Shown piece after piece: positions 22,255-35,416 of a stretch of DNA of 64,000 bases. How positions within the stretch are numbered: the stretch's first letter is position 1; each line of letters starts with the position of its first letter. Below the pieces are notes generated by a model. It was not told the DNA's origin. It ran no database searches and saw only the letters and a list, made by a program, of their open reading frames with translations. Origin of the DNA: Ephydatia muelleri (lineage: Eukaryota > Porifera > Demospongiae > Spongillida > Spongillidae); contig JABACO010000002.1 of the NCBI GenBank assembly GCA_013339895.1, positions 9,383,077-9,447,076 on the forward strand. Direction: 5' to 3'. The translations under genes were made by a program, and so were the position numbers.

Positions 22255-22570
22255 TTTGAATCACTATAACTTCCGAACAGTAAAAGGTATGAACTTTCTA
22301 TTTTCAACACTTAATACTACACCATTTCTCTATGATACAATACATTTTGGGGTCTTGCACTTGCTCCTTGCCAGCATTGCATCGTTCGATACCCCACCTG
22401 GTTCAAACCCACCATAACTTTCGGTAGGAGTAATCAAATTGCTTCAAATTCGGTTTGTAGGTAGAGAGGTCCTATATCTATCGATGTGTTATGTTTGTTA
22501 ATTTTTATTTCATCTGTTACGGAGATACAACGGCGCAAAGTTGGTACAAGTTTCCCGCTCGAATCGCGCC
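22255..22570 (+). repeat. Dispersed repeat family A, copy 2
   Basis: Runs in the same order as 48528-48790: ATAACTTCCGAAC, TTTCTATTTTCA, a TTTTGG(G/T)GTCTT block, a C-rich block, and the AGGAGTAATCAAAT end shared with 665-822. The open frame at 22486-22722 lies across its edge and is not supported as a gene. Confidence 0.75.
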
Positions 22571-24326
22571 GTTGTATGTGCGTGAACCGAATCCATGCAC
22601 AGAAGCTCATAAATATTCAACCATTTCCTGTGGGTTGTGACTTTGTTAACCTAGCCACACCTACAAAGCAGGATAGTACATGCATACGATTTATTTATCG
22701 ACAAACGGCGGTGAGTATTTAATTGAATTTGTCCTATTACATTAAAAGTTACACTAAGACTGCATCATTGTGCCTAATTGATGCGCTCCACATCTCCAGT
22801 GCAGGTGACGCATAGCTGATAAGTTATTTTAATTTGTGCATCGGTACAATTATAATTGTAATTCAAATTAAATTGTCACTTTACAGCTATTAAAGTTTAT
22901 AATCGTTAACCACTACTAGCCAGCCGACATAATTATAATAATTGTAACTTTATTCTAAGATGACGTAAGGTATAACGTAATGACTACGTTTATTGAATGT
23001 TATTCGAGTGGCCAATATTGAATTGAATAAATATTCGATATACAGCAAAATGCAAAATACGAGTTAAATGATGAAGTTAAATGATATTGATCAACTAGAT
23101 GCTTTCTAGTCCAGAGTGAACCTAGATTCACTATGCACTAGCTCTACTGGGAGAGGGATACTGCAAGGTACACGCCCCTTTGAGTAAATTATGCGCGGTA
23201 GAAATTAAATTTTTGTCTTGACTTTAGTTTACGAATGGTTCATGATAAAATTTTATAAAGCACAGATTCACAATCAGTCAGATTTATCGTAAATTATAAA
23301 CGTGTTTGAAATTCAATTTGAAAAACAAAGCAAGATGACCGCCTCCATATGACGTGCTGTGAATATTGTCATGGTTTTACGAAGGGCCAAGGATAAATTA
23401 CGCAATGGAACCAACATAAGTGACGTAATATACAGATATGATTCAGAGCAACGAACCAATGATGCATGTCAGTTGCAGTGGCCCGATTAATGCAATTTAA
23501 AGTAATGCACGGTGACGTAATTGATACTGAATTGAAGCAATTCAGTTTAATAAACCTTAGGTAGGGTACTATAAATGGTTGACTGTGGAATTACCCTGTG
23601 TGCACTTATAGGAATGAAGCATTTTGGCTTTAGAACGTATGTACATGTACCTCTCTTTAAATTTACCCCCTACCACTTCAATAAAACATATTGATATTCA
23701 TTTCCTCAACAATAATTACCCTAATACATCTTTATTAGCGTGTGGAGACAGTTGATTAGATTGTCAGGAATTGTGACCTCTCCTGACGCAATCGGTTACG
23801 TGCTTCGTCAAATGTTCGAGAAGAGCGTTGCTAGGAAGAGCTGTTCCGACTTTCACAATCCCCACCTCATTAGCAGGCAATGCCATTGCTGAAGAACGTC
23901 CCTCAGAGGTGCTACTCCAAAGACACATTCGTCGGAATAATTATTGTATATGGCACACTGAAACAACTGCTCTTGGATATGGCGTTCAGATTTCTACCTC
24001 AGCTTCATGATTCACTTCGAATGGGGTGTCATCATCATCAGAGGTATTATTTGGAAGAGATAAAGTGCTAGACCTAGAAGACGATAGTCATTCGGACTGT
24101 AATGCGGAGGCCAGTGCAGTTACTGCATGCTTCATCATTACTTGCCGCAACTGCTAATAATGGTTGTGTATTGCGACGTGACACCAAAGCTGGCGGTGCA
24201 CTTAGGTTATCAGCATTGTGTAGAAACTATCGAATAAAATCTGATGGCAAACCTTTTTTGCTATATAGTATCATCTTTCTCTTTAGGTTGCTTTCGACTC
24301 TGAGGCTCCATCTGGTCAGTCTAGAC
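22571..24326. other. No supported gene
   Basis: AT-rich. Short overlapping frames at 23828-24071 and 24102-24398 have no family signature. Confidence 0.5.
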
Positions 24327-24500
24327 ATATCCAGAAATGGCCCATACATAGGCGGTCATCTTGCTTTTTATTTCAAATTGAATTTTAAACACTTGTAAAT
24401 TGTCCTATAAATCGGTCTGATCATGACATATGACTTAAAAAATTAATTCCATTAACCATTCTTGAACTAAAATCAAGACAAAAAATTAATTTATACCGCG
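24327..24500 (+). repeat. Dispersed repeat family D, copy 1
   Basis: Begins ATATCCAGAAATGGCCCATA and contains GCGGTCATCTTG, then an AT-rich body. It matches 39025-39215 and, in part, 28048-28110. An inverted scrap of the end (CATTTCTGGATAT) is near 29425. Confidence 0.75.
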
Positions 24501-26429
24501 CAAATGTATTTATCAAAATATGTCATTGCGTAATGCCTTGCGTCATCCTTCAACTAATATTGATTTCATTGAACAAAATGGTGAATAAATATATGCACAG
24601 TAAGTTAATTTAGCTGAAGATAGAACTTAACTATAATACTAATAGGCTGTTAATAACCGGACAATGTGAGGGGGGGGGGGGGGGGGGGGGAGGCCGAGCG
24701 TTTCGATACGAAAGAGCGAGGGAGAGCCCGATATGGTTACTGCCAGCTTCTGGCCTGATACAAAAGTACGATAGTCCCAGACTAGTACCGTAGGTCTCGA
24801 CTGCCAAGAGGGACACTATGATGTCGATCGTCATGGACACTTTTGACCTATATAGTGTGTTCCTTATCGTGTTCGTTTAGCCTGCTTGCAGCTCGATGAA
24901 TGAAGCGCGAAGGCTAATAGGCACGTGCACTGATACAAAACATAGATATTTGCAAATGGCACTTTTCAGTACAGTTGCGACCTACGTAGGCATTTCAGCC
25001 CTACCTAGATCGATTAACATCAAATCTGCACGTGCCGTATTTTGAATCTTTGTCTGCATACATGTGTATGGCCAGGCCAGAGTCAGTAACTACACGTAAA
25101 ACGCTTTAATTTTAATGCAAATCACCTTCGTGGGGCTTCAATGGAATAGCACTATCCCAATGCTTTCATTTTTTTTTCTTTTAAAGAAAAGTTGTGTGTA
25201 AACTCTGTAGCGCTGATCAGTCTATCACTAGGCCAAAGCCTCTGCATCAGGTTAAAAGCATACTATACCCCCCCCCCCCCCCCCCCTTCTATGTTATGCC
25301 AATGCTTGCTGGCACAGGCCCAAACCCCTCCCCTGTATCTGCACAGTGTGTGGTTAGTGCAAACATGTAATGTGCATTTAAACATACACAATTTGTCCTC
25401 TTCTGCTATTGCTATTACTAACAATGAGTGTGGCTGCACCATATGTACTTCTGAATGGTGTCAGCAGTTACTGTAAGTGGCTGCACCAATGCGAGTGTTG
25501 TATTTGGCTGGATTGTAGCCACATTGCTCCACCATACCAGGGATAGGAAGGTGGAGCGGAAGTTCTTAGATGCGAGTGGCGTCCCAACTTTGAAGTGGAA
25601 GAGGGGTGAGTGGAACAGTGGCAGCATTATTTGTAGGCCTCCATTGCTAGAACTGCCTGCCTTTGGTACACTCAACACACCTGCCCATCTGGTTTGCTTG
25701 ATGAAGAAGTGCATGCCAGCTGAGTACAGTGGAACGTAGGGGTATTTAAGTAAATGTGTTGAGCCTAAGGTGGATATCCCTGGAGGTGTTGAACACTCCG
25801 GATGGTCAGTCTCAGCATTGGGATCCTGGTGCTGCTCTCCCCAGTACAAAACCAGATACAGGAGTGTCCTTGAGTAATATTTCGCCTCATCTCCATAGAA
25901 ACAGTTCCAAACAGACTTTTAACACAACTCTTGATATTGAACCCTAGAAAAAAAGTACCAGGACTTTATGCATCAGACATAAATGCCTCTACCACTAACC
26001 AAAGGTTTTGCATGAGGCCCAAAGCACACTCCACCCCCCTCCCATCATGTACATGTACTTGATTGTAAAGTTTATGGCATCAGGCACAAAAGGCCCATGC
26101 CACATACATGCACATGTAGGTACTACATGTACGTCAATAGTGTTTGCTTCTTAGAACTTGGTACATGTACATGTCTAGCTCAATAGCTAACATCAGATTA
26201 GGATAACCTCAGTTTACATAGCAAACAATGCCCTTTTGTTGTTGACCTCTGAGCTGCACAAATGAATATTATATTTATCTTACATGTACCTATGGGACAG
26301 CATCCAGCAAAATCAGGCTTGTAAGGTTATAATTTTATTACTATAAAAATTTCACGTTACATAAATTTTTACCTTTCTTTTTCGTACACTTGTTCCCACA
26401 CCATTTCTGTACCGGTACATACTGATTGT
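24501..26429. other. Non-coding stretch with G and C homopolymers
   Basis: Contains a G run (24670-24690) and a C run (25268-25286). A 143-codon minus frame (25418-25849) overlaps plus-strand frames of similar size and shows no domain, so none is called. Many CATGTACATGTA strings occur at 26040-26180. Confidence 0.5.
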
Positions 26430-27575
26430 GTGTATGTATGTATACACGTGTGCATGTGTGCATATGTGTGTATGTGTGTGTGCATATGTGTGTATGTGTG
26501 TGTGCATGCGTGTGCATGTGTGTGTTGAAAAGTGCAAAGCAATAGAAAACTTTCCAATGCCCTTGATACTTCTAAGCTCTGAAGCCTTGCATATGGTGGC
26601 AGTGAATATTATTGCTACTTGTGTATGGCAGGACTGGGCCACTGGAAAGTTTACATAAGGCTAGCAGCTGAATGGTAATACATGTACATGTAAGCTTAGT
26701 GTTCACATTCAACTACACCAAACTTTCTTCAAAAGCACAGACCCATAGCTACATGTACTTCACAAGCACAGCACCATGGCTATACAGCACCATCAAGCAC
26801 ATAGGATGATATTAAAAGGTGGGGGGGGGGGGGGGCCACTTTGACAAAAATAAGAATGTGGCAATGGGCCCCATGCTTCCTACAACTGTACACCACTGAC
26901 CTTAGCACCACTTCACAGTCACTGCACCATGACTATTTCACAAGCACTGCACCATAGCACTATGTCACAGGCACAGCACCGTATTAGAGGCACTGCACAA
27001 TAGCACTACACTACACAATAAGCACCAAATCACTAATATGGAATGAAGGCCTGCTTTTCTATGGATGTTTTAATGATTTTAGAAGCTTCGTACACATGTG
27101 TTTCGCGTATGGCGCGTAGTCAAGGATCGGGGACTTGGTTGCTCAAAGATATCAGCACATCAGCAACAACACTACACAGCAGAGTATATCACGTGACCCC
27201 CTGTAACATCGACCCGCCCACAATACACACCCCAAACTGTGTGTATATGTGTGTGTGCTTGTACATGTATGTACTTGTGTGTGCTTGTGTGTGTGTGTGT
27301 GTGTGTATGTGTGTGTGTGTGTATGTGTGTGTGTGTATGTGTGTGTGTGTGTGCGTGTGTGTGTGTGTGTGTGTGTCTATCACCAAGATCAGGGGGGAAA
27401 GGAGGGTTAATTTGCTAGATATGTTTTAGTTGTCTACAGTAGAAGTTACAGAAGCCTCATGTGTGTACATGCATGTGTATTTGTCACAATACAGGCAACA
27501 CACACAAACACAGCCCCTCCCATTTGCACATGCCATAACTAATTGACCACAATATCACATCATGTGTGTGTGTGG

Positions 27576-27616
<41 letters not shown>

Positions 27617-27620
27617 TCAC
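26430..27620. repeat. Cluster of (GT)n/(CA)n microsatellites
   Basis: GT-rich arrays at about 26430-26525, 27240-27377 and 27562-27616, with a G run at 26821-26835. Spacers show no gene. Confidence 0.85.
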
Positions 27621-28047
27621 CAAGATCAGTGCCATGTTTGAGCCACTCCCTTACCACACTGGTAACGCACACACACATACACAAACAGCCTTACTCTGTT
27701 CTGGCTTCACATTTTTCACTGTTGCATTTGTGGTATTCAGGCTCAAGATAACTCAGCCATGTGTGTTCTGCCGCAGCAAAGGGCTGTTGAAATGTTGTCC
27801 ATATGTAACACACATACACACATACAATACAAACATACAAAAAATTAATTGTTTACACATACACAAATATGCATACTTGTATGAGCATGCACTATTTGTA
27901 TACCATCCCTTGAACTATTGTATTCATTGTTATCAACAAGACCTTTACATTGGTACATGTAGCAGAGAATGGTTGCAGAGAATGTCTGAGAGTTTGTTTG
28001 ATCTGTGTGATGCGTTTTAGTGCTTGCGTGTTGTGTCATATCGAGTA

Positions 28048-28110
28048 ATCGCCCATACATTGGCGGTCATCTTGTGATTTATTTCAAATTGTTCACTAAT
28101 AAGTTTCACT
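28048..28110 (+). repeat. Dispersed repeat family D, copy 2 (partial)
   Basis: Shares GCCCATACATTGGCGGTCAT and a TTATTTCAAATTG block with 24327-24400 and 39025-39100. Confidence 0.65.
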
Positions 28111-30365
28111 GTGATGCAGTCGACAACACATGCACAACATTCACGTTTGAGTCCGTTGCCAACTTTATACATATGTCCATATGCACATGTGCATACATTA
28201 CATTGACAAAGCCTGCTACATACCACACTGACACAATAAACCATTTGTAAATAGTCACACCGTATAACTATGGTGCCTTCACATGAGTACACTAGCTACG
28301 GTGCCTTCACAGCGGTAACTGAATATACATGTAAGTACGCAAGGTAGCTAAATATTACAATAAAACACAAAGCATGCAGTGCAGGGTAAGAAATGACTGA
28401 CATTATTGCAATTACCAAGTTGAGAGATGTGCAATGCCTAGGCCTACGTAAGTCATTGCCTTGCACATGCATTTTATATTTATTTCACCTGAAAGATTGC
28501 AACGGCGTTTTGCTGGTGGTGGATGTTGCAACGCAGCGCCAGACAGCAGAATAAAATACGCTACCACGCCGTTGACGCTGCGATCAGCTTCTTTGATACT
28601 CGATAAATCGGTGCGCATTTTCTAGAATTAAAACACATGCATGTAGCCGTATTACTATTGGGGCCAATAGTAGCTCCGGCCACACCTATACTAGTAGTTG
28701 TACTTCAGTTACTTAGATAAACTACCAACGTAACAGCCTAACAGCAATACAATTATGAAATGGGCCCGGCGATGTTTACAAAAGATCCGGAACGTATGGG
28801 TACGATAACGTACATTTATATGTAGGCTACTCAACTGGTAGCAACAAACCTTGTTACGTAGCGTTAGGAGGCGTGCAGAATCGATTTCAGGCCCGATTTC
28901 ATACTGTATAAAACTGGTACAGCTAGGGAGATACTCATTTGCCTTGTCCCGCGCGTGAGTCGATTTTGAGGGCACGAGACGGAGACAACAATCCGATTCG
29001 ATATAGGATACTTCTTTCAATTATGGAAGCCGATTTTTAAATACAACAACCCAATTTTCAATATATATTATAGTTCTTCGATGTACTAGCTACATGTTTT
29101 TCCTTTGGCAAATCGGCGAATCGTAAAGGTATTGACACAAATGGTCATAGAATTTGTAATGAGAAAACGCACCCATTGACTACGTGTACGTTGAGGACAA
29201 TGTTATGACAATCCTAGGGAAGCGACGCCTTAAATAGGAAAAATACGGCGACCCCACTAAAAATCATGGCAAATGTAGTGTATCAACAATCCCCTTTGGC
29301 AAATGCTGAGAAAAATCTGGTGTGCTTGGTATTAAAGTACCCCATACATGTCTATGGGAAGTTATACGGGAATATTCGGTGATTCGCAAACCGCAAATTA
29401 ATTAGCTTTCCCTTTGACCGCTCATTTCTGGATATGAACAACTTCAACGTCAAAAAACCAGTGACAAATTGATGCATGTGGTATGGATTACGTACATACC
29501 TGCCATTAAAAGCCGGCTAAATAGATTCGCCCTGAAGTTCCAAATATTTGTATAGGACGCCTTTCATCTCACTGTAACACACAAAAGAACTATTCCAAAT
29601 ATCGGGCAAATGATAACTTAGAGCACGTGTATAAGCCTGCCCGATGTGTGCTAGACTGATGCTGGAATTGCAACCTGAGCCAGGGGGGAAGGGGATCAAC
29701 ACCCAATTGCCCCTCCCCCCTGTATCCGCTCCTGATATCCAATGGTAAGGACACTGTATGTACTCCATATTGTTTGTCATATCTGCTGGCATTTTGCAGG
29801 TCTGTAAAGCTGAAATTTATTTTATTCAATCATTTTGCAGCATTAGAAATTGCTGCTCTATTTAATCAAAATAAATTGCGTACATGATACCTTAAAGGTG
29901 ATGTGGATGATGTGGTTGTCTGTCTAACCCGGTCATAGGTTTATATACCAATGAATTACATTATTGAAAATAAGTATGAGCAAATGGTAATGGCATTCCA
30001 GCATTAACTGTTTGAACATTTTAACTTGTCTAAACAATTTTAAATTTTTTTTGCTGCATAATTTGAATATATTACACATACACACAAACAGTTATACATC
30101 TGAGTGATAACAAACGTTCTAAATGATGTTTTGGAAAATGTGGGAGGCCTGCATCATCATCCATGCCATGCATGTCTACATCTCCATTTGACCCTGGACC
30201 CACGCACGCAAAGGTTTACTACCTTCAGTACTGAGGAAAACATTTAAAAATACTCATTGTTGAACACAATGATATAAATTCTGACCTGTTTTTCAGCTGG
30301 TTATAAATAGCTGCCTTTTTTTGAAGCAAAGGAAATAAACTTACTGCTATAATAACTGTTTTATT
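28111..30365. other. No supported gene; one hAT-type terminus
   Basis: Frames at 28709-29020 and 29517-29829 (-) have no recognisable domain. At 29719-29734 the reverse complement of CAGGAGCGGATACAGG is present, a hAT-type end like that at 53834. An inverted scrap of family D lies at about 29425. Confidence 0.5.
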
Positions 30366-31236
30366 TTACTTTCATGATGTCTTTTGATGCATTGCCATCA
30401 TCAACCTTTTCCAGATGCTCAATATACTCCTTCAACCTGATTATCTCATAGATGCTACATGTATTATTTGTCATCACAAATTCTGAAACTTGTAAACATT
30501 AAATAAAGGGATGTAACTATTTTGTAGGGTTACACTTCAATATATCTGTACACATGTACGTAATGCTATAAAAGTGCTAAGCACTCTAAATTGCACAGAT
30601 CTTTCTCAGTCAAGCCCAGCAGATGTATCCTAGTTAGGGATTGGAATATAAGACCAGCAGCTTTTGACATCTGTGTTTCATCATGCATCAAGGCTTGCCA
30701 TCCACTGTACAAAATCAAGATTCAAAGTCACCTTTGAACTTTATTCAAGACTGCACAACATTACATTAGGGAGGGTCAATGCTAGGGTAATTTTCTCCAG
30801 GTCCTAGAATATCACTGTGTTTATCATAAATACTATTATTTTTAATAAACATAAATGTTCTATGCAACATTCCATTTGTATAGAACTGGGGTTTAAAAAC
30901 CAAAATCATATTTGAGTGCACTTTTTCTGCTTTTGTGTGATGATGTGGAAGTTGCATCCAATACATTTCTTTCGAATTTATATTCTTCTTCTGAACAATA
31001 TTGTTGTGAAGATATGTAGCATTACAAAGAGTAGTCCAAGTGGGATAGCAACGCTCGGGGCCATTATGCTGACACCTGAAATGGCAAGATGTTTTAACAT
31101 TTTTTATTGTCACCACTAACATGTTGACATGAGGATGTTGTTGATCCATCAGATATTCTGCACTCTTATGGATCCGGCACCTGTTACATGCACATAAAAC
31201 ACTCTGAAAAGAAAATGCAAGAATGCATTCAAGCAA
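30366..31236 (-). CDS. Candidate exons of an unidentified gene (C-terminal membrane tail)
   Basis: Three minus-strand pieces look exon-like. After an acceptor CATTTCAG near 31085 the frame reads VSIMAPSVAIPLGLLFVMLH then IFTTILFRRRI and stops. That is one hydrophobic span with a basic tail, as in a type I membrane protein. A frame at about 30590-30705 reads GWQALMHDETQMSKAAGLIF. Near 30370-30460 a frame after TACATGTAG reads IRLKEYIEHLEKVDDGNASK and stops. These may belong to more than one gene. No family is recognised and the frames are short. Confidence 0.25.
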
Positions 31237-32458
31237 CTACAAGCAATGGTGATCATATTGCTCAGCCATGGCAAGTTAAATTGATGTCAGTTAGGTAGCT
31301 AAGATTAGTGGACCTATGATTCAGTTGACTGCACGGACATAGCAAGTGGACTGGTGCACCTGATGACGGTCAGTTAAATAGCTAGAGTTAAAGAGTGTAT
31401 GTGGTTTACAGCAAAGGTACATGTGTAATGCTACATGTCTATCATTACGCACTTGTGTATGTGCCATGTGTGAACATTGCATTCAAACAGTTCTTTTGAG
31501 AGCTGAGCCACTAAGTTAGTGGCGTTTTTACATTTACAGAAGTGGCCACCTTTCTTTGATGTTAAAAAAAGGCACGATTACAAAGGAAGCTGGTCAATAG
31601 AGATGCGGTTCTATAATGCATCAGAGGGTGGCCTCCACAGGAAATGCTAGGAACTTGAAGGTCCTCCTTGTCTAGGCGAAGACAGGGGCCAAGGAGAACT
31701 GTTGAATTGGATGGAACTATTGAACTTGAGGTAAGTGTTGGAACTGTTGAACTTGAGGACTGTGGGAACTGTTGGAACTGTTGAAGCGGTGTAATGCGTT
31801 GTACTGGAGGGAAATTTTGAATTGGAGGGAACTGTGAAGTCATAGAGAATCCACTCCATTGATTTTGGCCAGTACTCCTTGGGGGCTTCTGTCCCACCAG
31901 CCATCAATATCACGACCCTGATATACAGTGTAGTCCAAAGGAAAATTATAAGTGCTATATAATCATTTGCAAGCATGCAAGCGTTCTTACACGGGTACGT
32001 CCTCTTCGCACGCGAGGTGGCGACCACTCCGTACTTCCGGAGGGACCGCTCAGTAGACTGAGACCGCCTCCGTCTCTCTTGGTCGCGTCGTCGACACATG
32101 ACCCGACGAGGAGATGCCTTTCGTCCCAACGCGGAGTTGCCGCTGCCATGGTGGTAGATGCGCTGGTGGTGGTGCACTTCTCGCGTAACGTGATGTAATC
32201 CATCCGCAGCTGCGAGTGTGGGTCTGGGTACGAGACTACACTGCTACGATACGGAATGGAGAACACAAGGTAAGCTTAAGTCCACATGCAAATGGTTGCA
32301 TTACACTGCACATTGCATGGGTCTGGTAAACTGCCTGGTTCTACGTCCGGGCGATTTTAAGCGTACAATCAGAATGCAGGTGCTCCGTGACGTCAGAATA
32401 ATTAGATTCCAATATGGTAATAGTACATTTCTTTTATTATTGGGCAGTTTATAGTACG
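31237..32458. other. No firm gene; MITE B-like end
   Basis: Minus frames at 31562-32266 overlap in all phases. One includes sequence derived from MITE family B: the terminus GTCTGGGTACGAGAC is at 32222-32236, and the adjoining CATCCGCAGCTGCG/ATGTAATCC blocks resemble 54005-54060. It is therefore not called as coding. Confidence 0.5.
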
Positions 32459-33822
32459 ATGGCTGTGTCAAACCTGGAGCTCAACAGTGCGATAAAGCAG
32501 GCGTTTCAACAGCTCGGCTATGCGACGATTCGTCCAGACTAGAACACAGCTATTTTAAGCTTCATGGAATGGCGTGATGTTATTATTAGCTTGCCGACGG
32601 AGCCTTGTGTTTCTCTGTGCTACCCTACGCGTTCGACTACCTCTACAAACGCGTTGGTAGTATCGTGGTGGTCGTTTCACCCTTGATTGCATTAATGAAA
32701 GATCAAGTAAGTATTAAGGAAGCTTTGCATTGCAGAAACTGTCTTTTAGATTGCAGCTCTGGATTCAAAAGGCATGTCTACTGCTTATCTTAGTATTACA
32801 GGAGTGTATATATTTCAATTCTAGGGGTGACTTCTTTATAACTGAGAGAGAGATGAAGCCCACTGTGTGAAAACGTGGTTATTGTTTCATGGCAACTCGT
32901 ATTCTGTTAACATATAGCCCACAAAACGAGAATGATCTGCCTCACAAATTCATGCAGTGCTATGTGCTGTATTGAGTGATCAAAATCACTTTCAATATGC
33001 ATACTAGTGCAATACTGATCGACATGCATGTAACCACGTAATACAAATATGTGGTCCTGGTGCAAGCACATTTTGTGTGTCCATTATAACCCGCTGCATC
33101 TTTTGTTGCAATAGCCCATAATACGAACTGGCAAAAGGGGGGAGTGAACGGGCACGATATACTACACTGATCTGGGCTACGCATTCTTGTACGTGGAGCA
33201 TTAAGTGATGCACTTAGTGAAGTGAAGTGAAATCATCTGAATATGAGGTTCGTTAGCCAGTGTGAAAGGAAACATAATTACTTTGTACATGGACTTATAA
33301 GTTTACAAGTGCAGCAAGCATTTGCATGTATCATAGAGTTGTGACTGATCAACACATTTTTGCACGCAATATCTAAATCATGCATGAATGGTGCAACGGT
33401 TGTGTGTGCATGCATGCATGTACGCACTTGGCGTTTAAAGAGTTAACCATGCTTGTTACTATCACTGTACAGAAAGAACTTGAGTCATATTGGACGTGTT
33501 AGAAGTTTGTTGCTGTCACATGTTAAGATAATGGCTTTGACAGCAACAGCAACAGCTGATACTCGAAAGTAGGTGATATCGCAGCTCTGCATGAAGGATC
33601 CTAGCAATGTGTATGTGCCACCTGCAAAAAGTAATATCTATTACACAGTTCAAGAAAAGCCAGCAATTGTACAGAAGATTGCAGATGACCTACTTAAGCA
33701 CGAAAATAAAGCGGATCGAGTTCTGATGTACTGTCGTAAGCTCCTAGATGTCGCACCCTGTTATGAACTATTGCTTAATGCTCTGGGATCACTCACACAT
33801 CCTGTTGGGAAACCAAACTAGC
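32459..33822 (+). pseudogene. RecQ-like DNA helicase, broken
   Basis: Family members unwind DNA 3'-5' using ATP. Exon 32459-32706 starts MAVSNLELNSAIKQAFQQLG. It has RPD then a TAG where RecQ proteins have Q, then DVIISLPTEPCVSLCY where the Walker A (PTGSGKS) should be, then a frame change to VGSIVVVVSPLIALMKDQ before donor GTAAGT. Exon 33473-33822 reads SHIGRVRSLLLSHVKIMALT, the motif III TATATADTRK, a TAG, VISQLCMKDPSNVYVPP and ADRVLMYCRKLLDVAPCYEL, the start of the second RecA-like lobe. The exon(s) with the DExH box are absent, and repeat family B lies in their place. Lost Walker A, two stops and a missing core make this non-functional. From 33823 to 34857 only short frames remain. Confidence 0.75.
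32925..33160 (-). repeat. Dispersed repeat family B, copy 2
   Basis: Shares ATTCATGCAGTGCT, TGATCAAAATCAC, AAGCACATTTTGTGTGTCC and ACTGGCAAAAGGG with 35500-35660 and 20200-20400 (inverted). A further scrap lies at 33375-33445 on the other strand. Confidence 0.7.
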
Positions 33823-34857
33823 TCGATACAAGCTCATAAATATGTATACTCGATGCAGGCCCCCAATGTATAATCTGCCGCACATTTGGACCATCAATGC
33901 CCATTCAAAATGCAGATGTTGCCACTACCACTATTAAAGTACTATCTGGATCTGAAAAAGCAGATACGATGTGTTGTTTGATACTAGACTCATGCAGTGC
34001 ATTGAGAGCCAGGTTAAAAAAACTGGTGCAGCAGGACGTGATGGTTGCCAGTCTTGGTCAGTTTTTTACTTCTCACCCTCTGACAAGTGTCATACATCAC
34101 ATGCTATGATTGATTGTTGCAATTCATTGTTGCGCTGAAGAAATATACTGTTTGCTGACATTTGTGATACAACATTGCTTAACGTAGCTACTGCTGGCTG
34201 CAAATGTTGTAATGTGTGCAATAGTTCTTGTAATTGTTTTAATTGTGTGTAATTAATATGTAATTATATCAGTTTCAGCAGTGAATATTCCCTGCTATAA
34301 CTATAAACATATACAAACTGACATGATACACTACAACATAGAATGTACTCAATACTGTCCATTACCTATTTGTAACTTAATGTAGGTCAGTAATGTTCAG
34401 AATTTATATGTAAATTTTGGTGGGCAGTTTTGAAAAGGACTAGTGCTCACAACCATCAAGATATCCACTCATCTTCATGCAGTAAATCATTAACAATCAA
34501 TTGCAGATCTTTTTGTACTGTTATTGAACGATGGCCAGAATGAGGAGAACATCACTCTCACAAAGTGGCTATAGTTACTGCAACGAGTGGTCCAATAAAT
34601 TTCTCACTCGCTCAATTGATTGCTTTGTAGGATTTTCTCCTAAACTAGAAATTGCAAATATTTACAAGCTTTGTTCTACGTTTTCCTGCAACACGCAACA
34701 CTTTTATTTTGCACAACATGTGTACCGTAATAATTACATGGCTTTGTCCACGAAAGAGTTAATAAACCTGGACCAGATGAGTTGCATGTTTTGTCTTGTT
34801 GGTAATGCTAGTTTATATAGCCATAGAATATGCAGAGATTCAATAGAGTACTTCTTA

Positions 34858-35353
34858 TGATTGGCACATTTAAATAGGGGTAAACATATTTTCCAGCACT
34901 GAAATACTCTCAGTCCATCACCTTCATGAATAGCATTGTTAAATTCAGCATGGAGGAGCCCAAGGGTAAGAACGCTCTGTGCATAGCTAAGTACTCTGTC
35001 AGTGTTACCCTGATGCTTGTCATCCAGTGTTTAGTGTATATTCTTCTCAGCTATTAGATCATTAATTGCTGATGAAAGTTTTTGCCTTCTCTCCTTAGCA
35101 GGACAGGACAAATTGTCTTCTGGTATCATACTTTGGTCTGTACAGTCTTCAATACTACCCAATGTAAAATGCTCATGGGCTGCAATAACTATGTGACCAT
35201 TGAGAACTACCTTTAAAAAATCCTCAGCTGTGTGAACATTATTCTTTGGGACCCTTGGTACACCCCAAGCTGCGAATCAAATTCTTCAATAGCATCAATG
35301 TGCCTTTCTCACTGCTAGTACATTTGGTGTACAATCTATTCCAAATTACCTGT
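34858..35353 (-). pseudogene. DUF6589-like protein fragment
   Basis: On minus the frame reads VIWNRLYTKCTSSEKGTLML and NLIRSLGCTKGPK. After one shift it reads NVHTAEDFLKVVLNGHIVIA, ending in a stop after IAEKNIH. Another frame continues DKHQGNTDRVLSYAQSVLTL, then LGLLHAEFNNAIHEGDGLRV and FQCWK. This order (W-N-x-L-Y...L-x-x-L...EDFL..hI.AA, then L.L..EF..AI.EGDG.RV..CWK) is that of DUF6589 proteins, a family of unknown function abundant in sponges, cnidarians and fungi and often transposon-linked (family knowledge). The C-terminal part and the N-terminus are missing. Confidence 0.6.
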
Positions 35354-35416
35354 TGGTATTAGAATTTGTTGAACGAATATCATACATATTTATACATTTA
35401 ATATGACGCATGTGAG

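Noticed and set aside
25418..25849. 143-codon minus frame
   Set aside because: Overlaps plus-strand frames of similar length, lies in repeat-like C-rich DNA and shows no domain.
31562..32266. Overlapping minus frames of 103-176 codons, one Arg/Ser-rich
   Set aside because: All phases are open at once and part of the sequence is a MITE B-like repeat.
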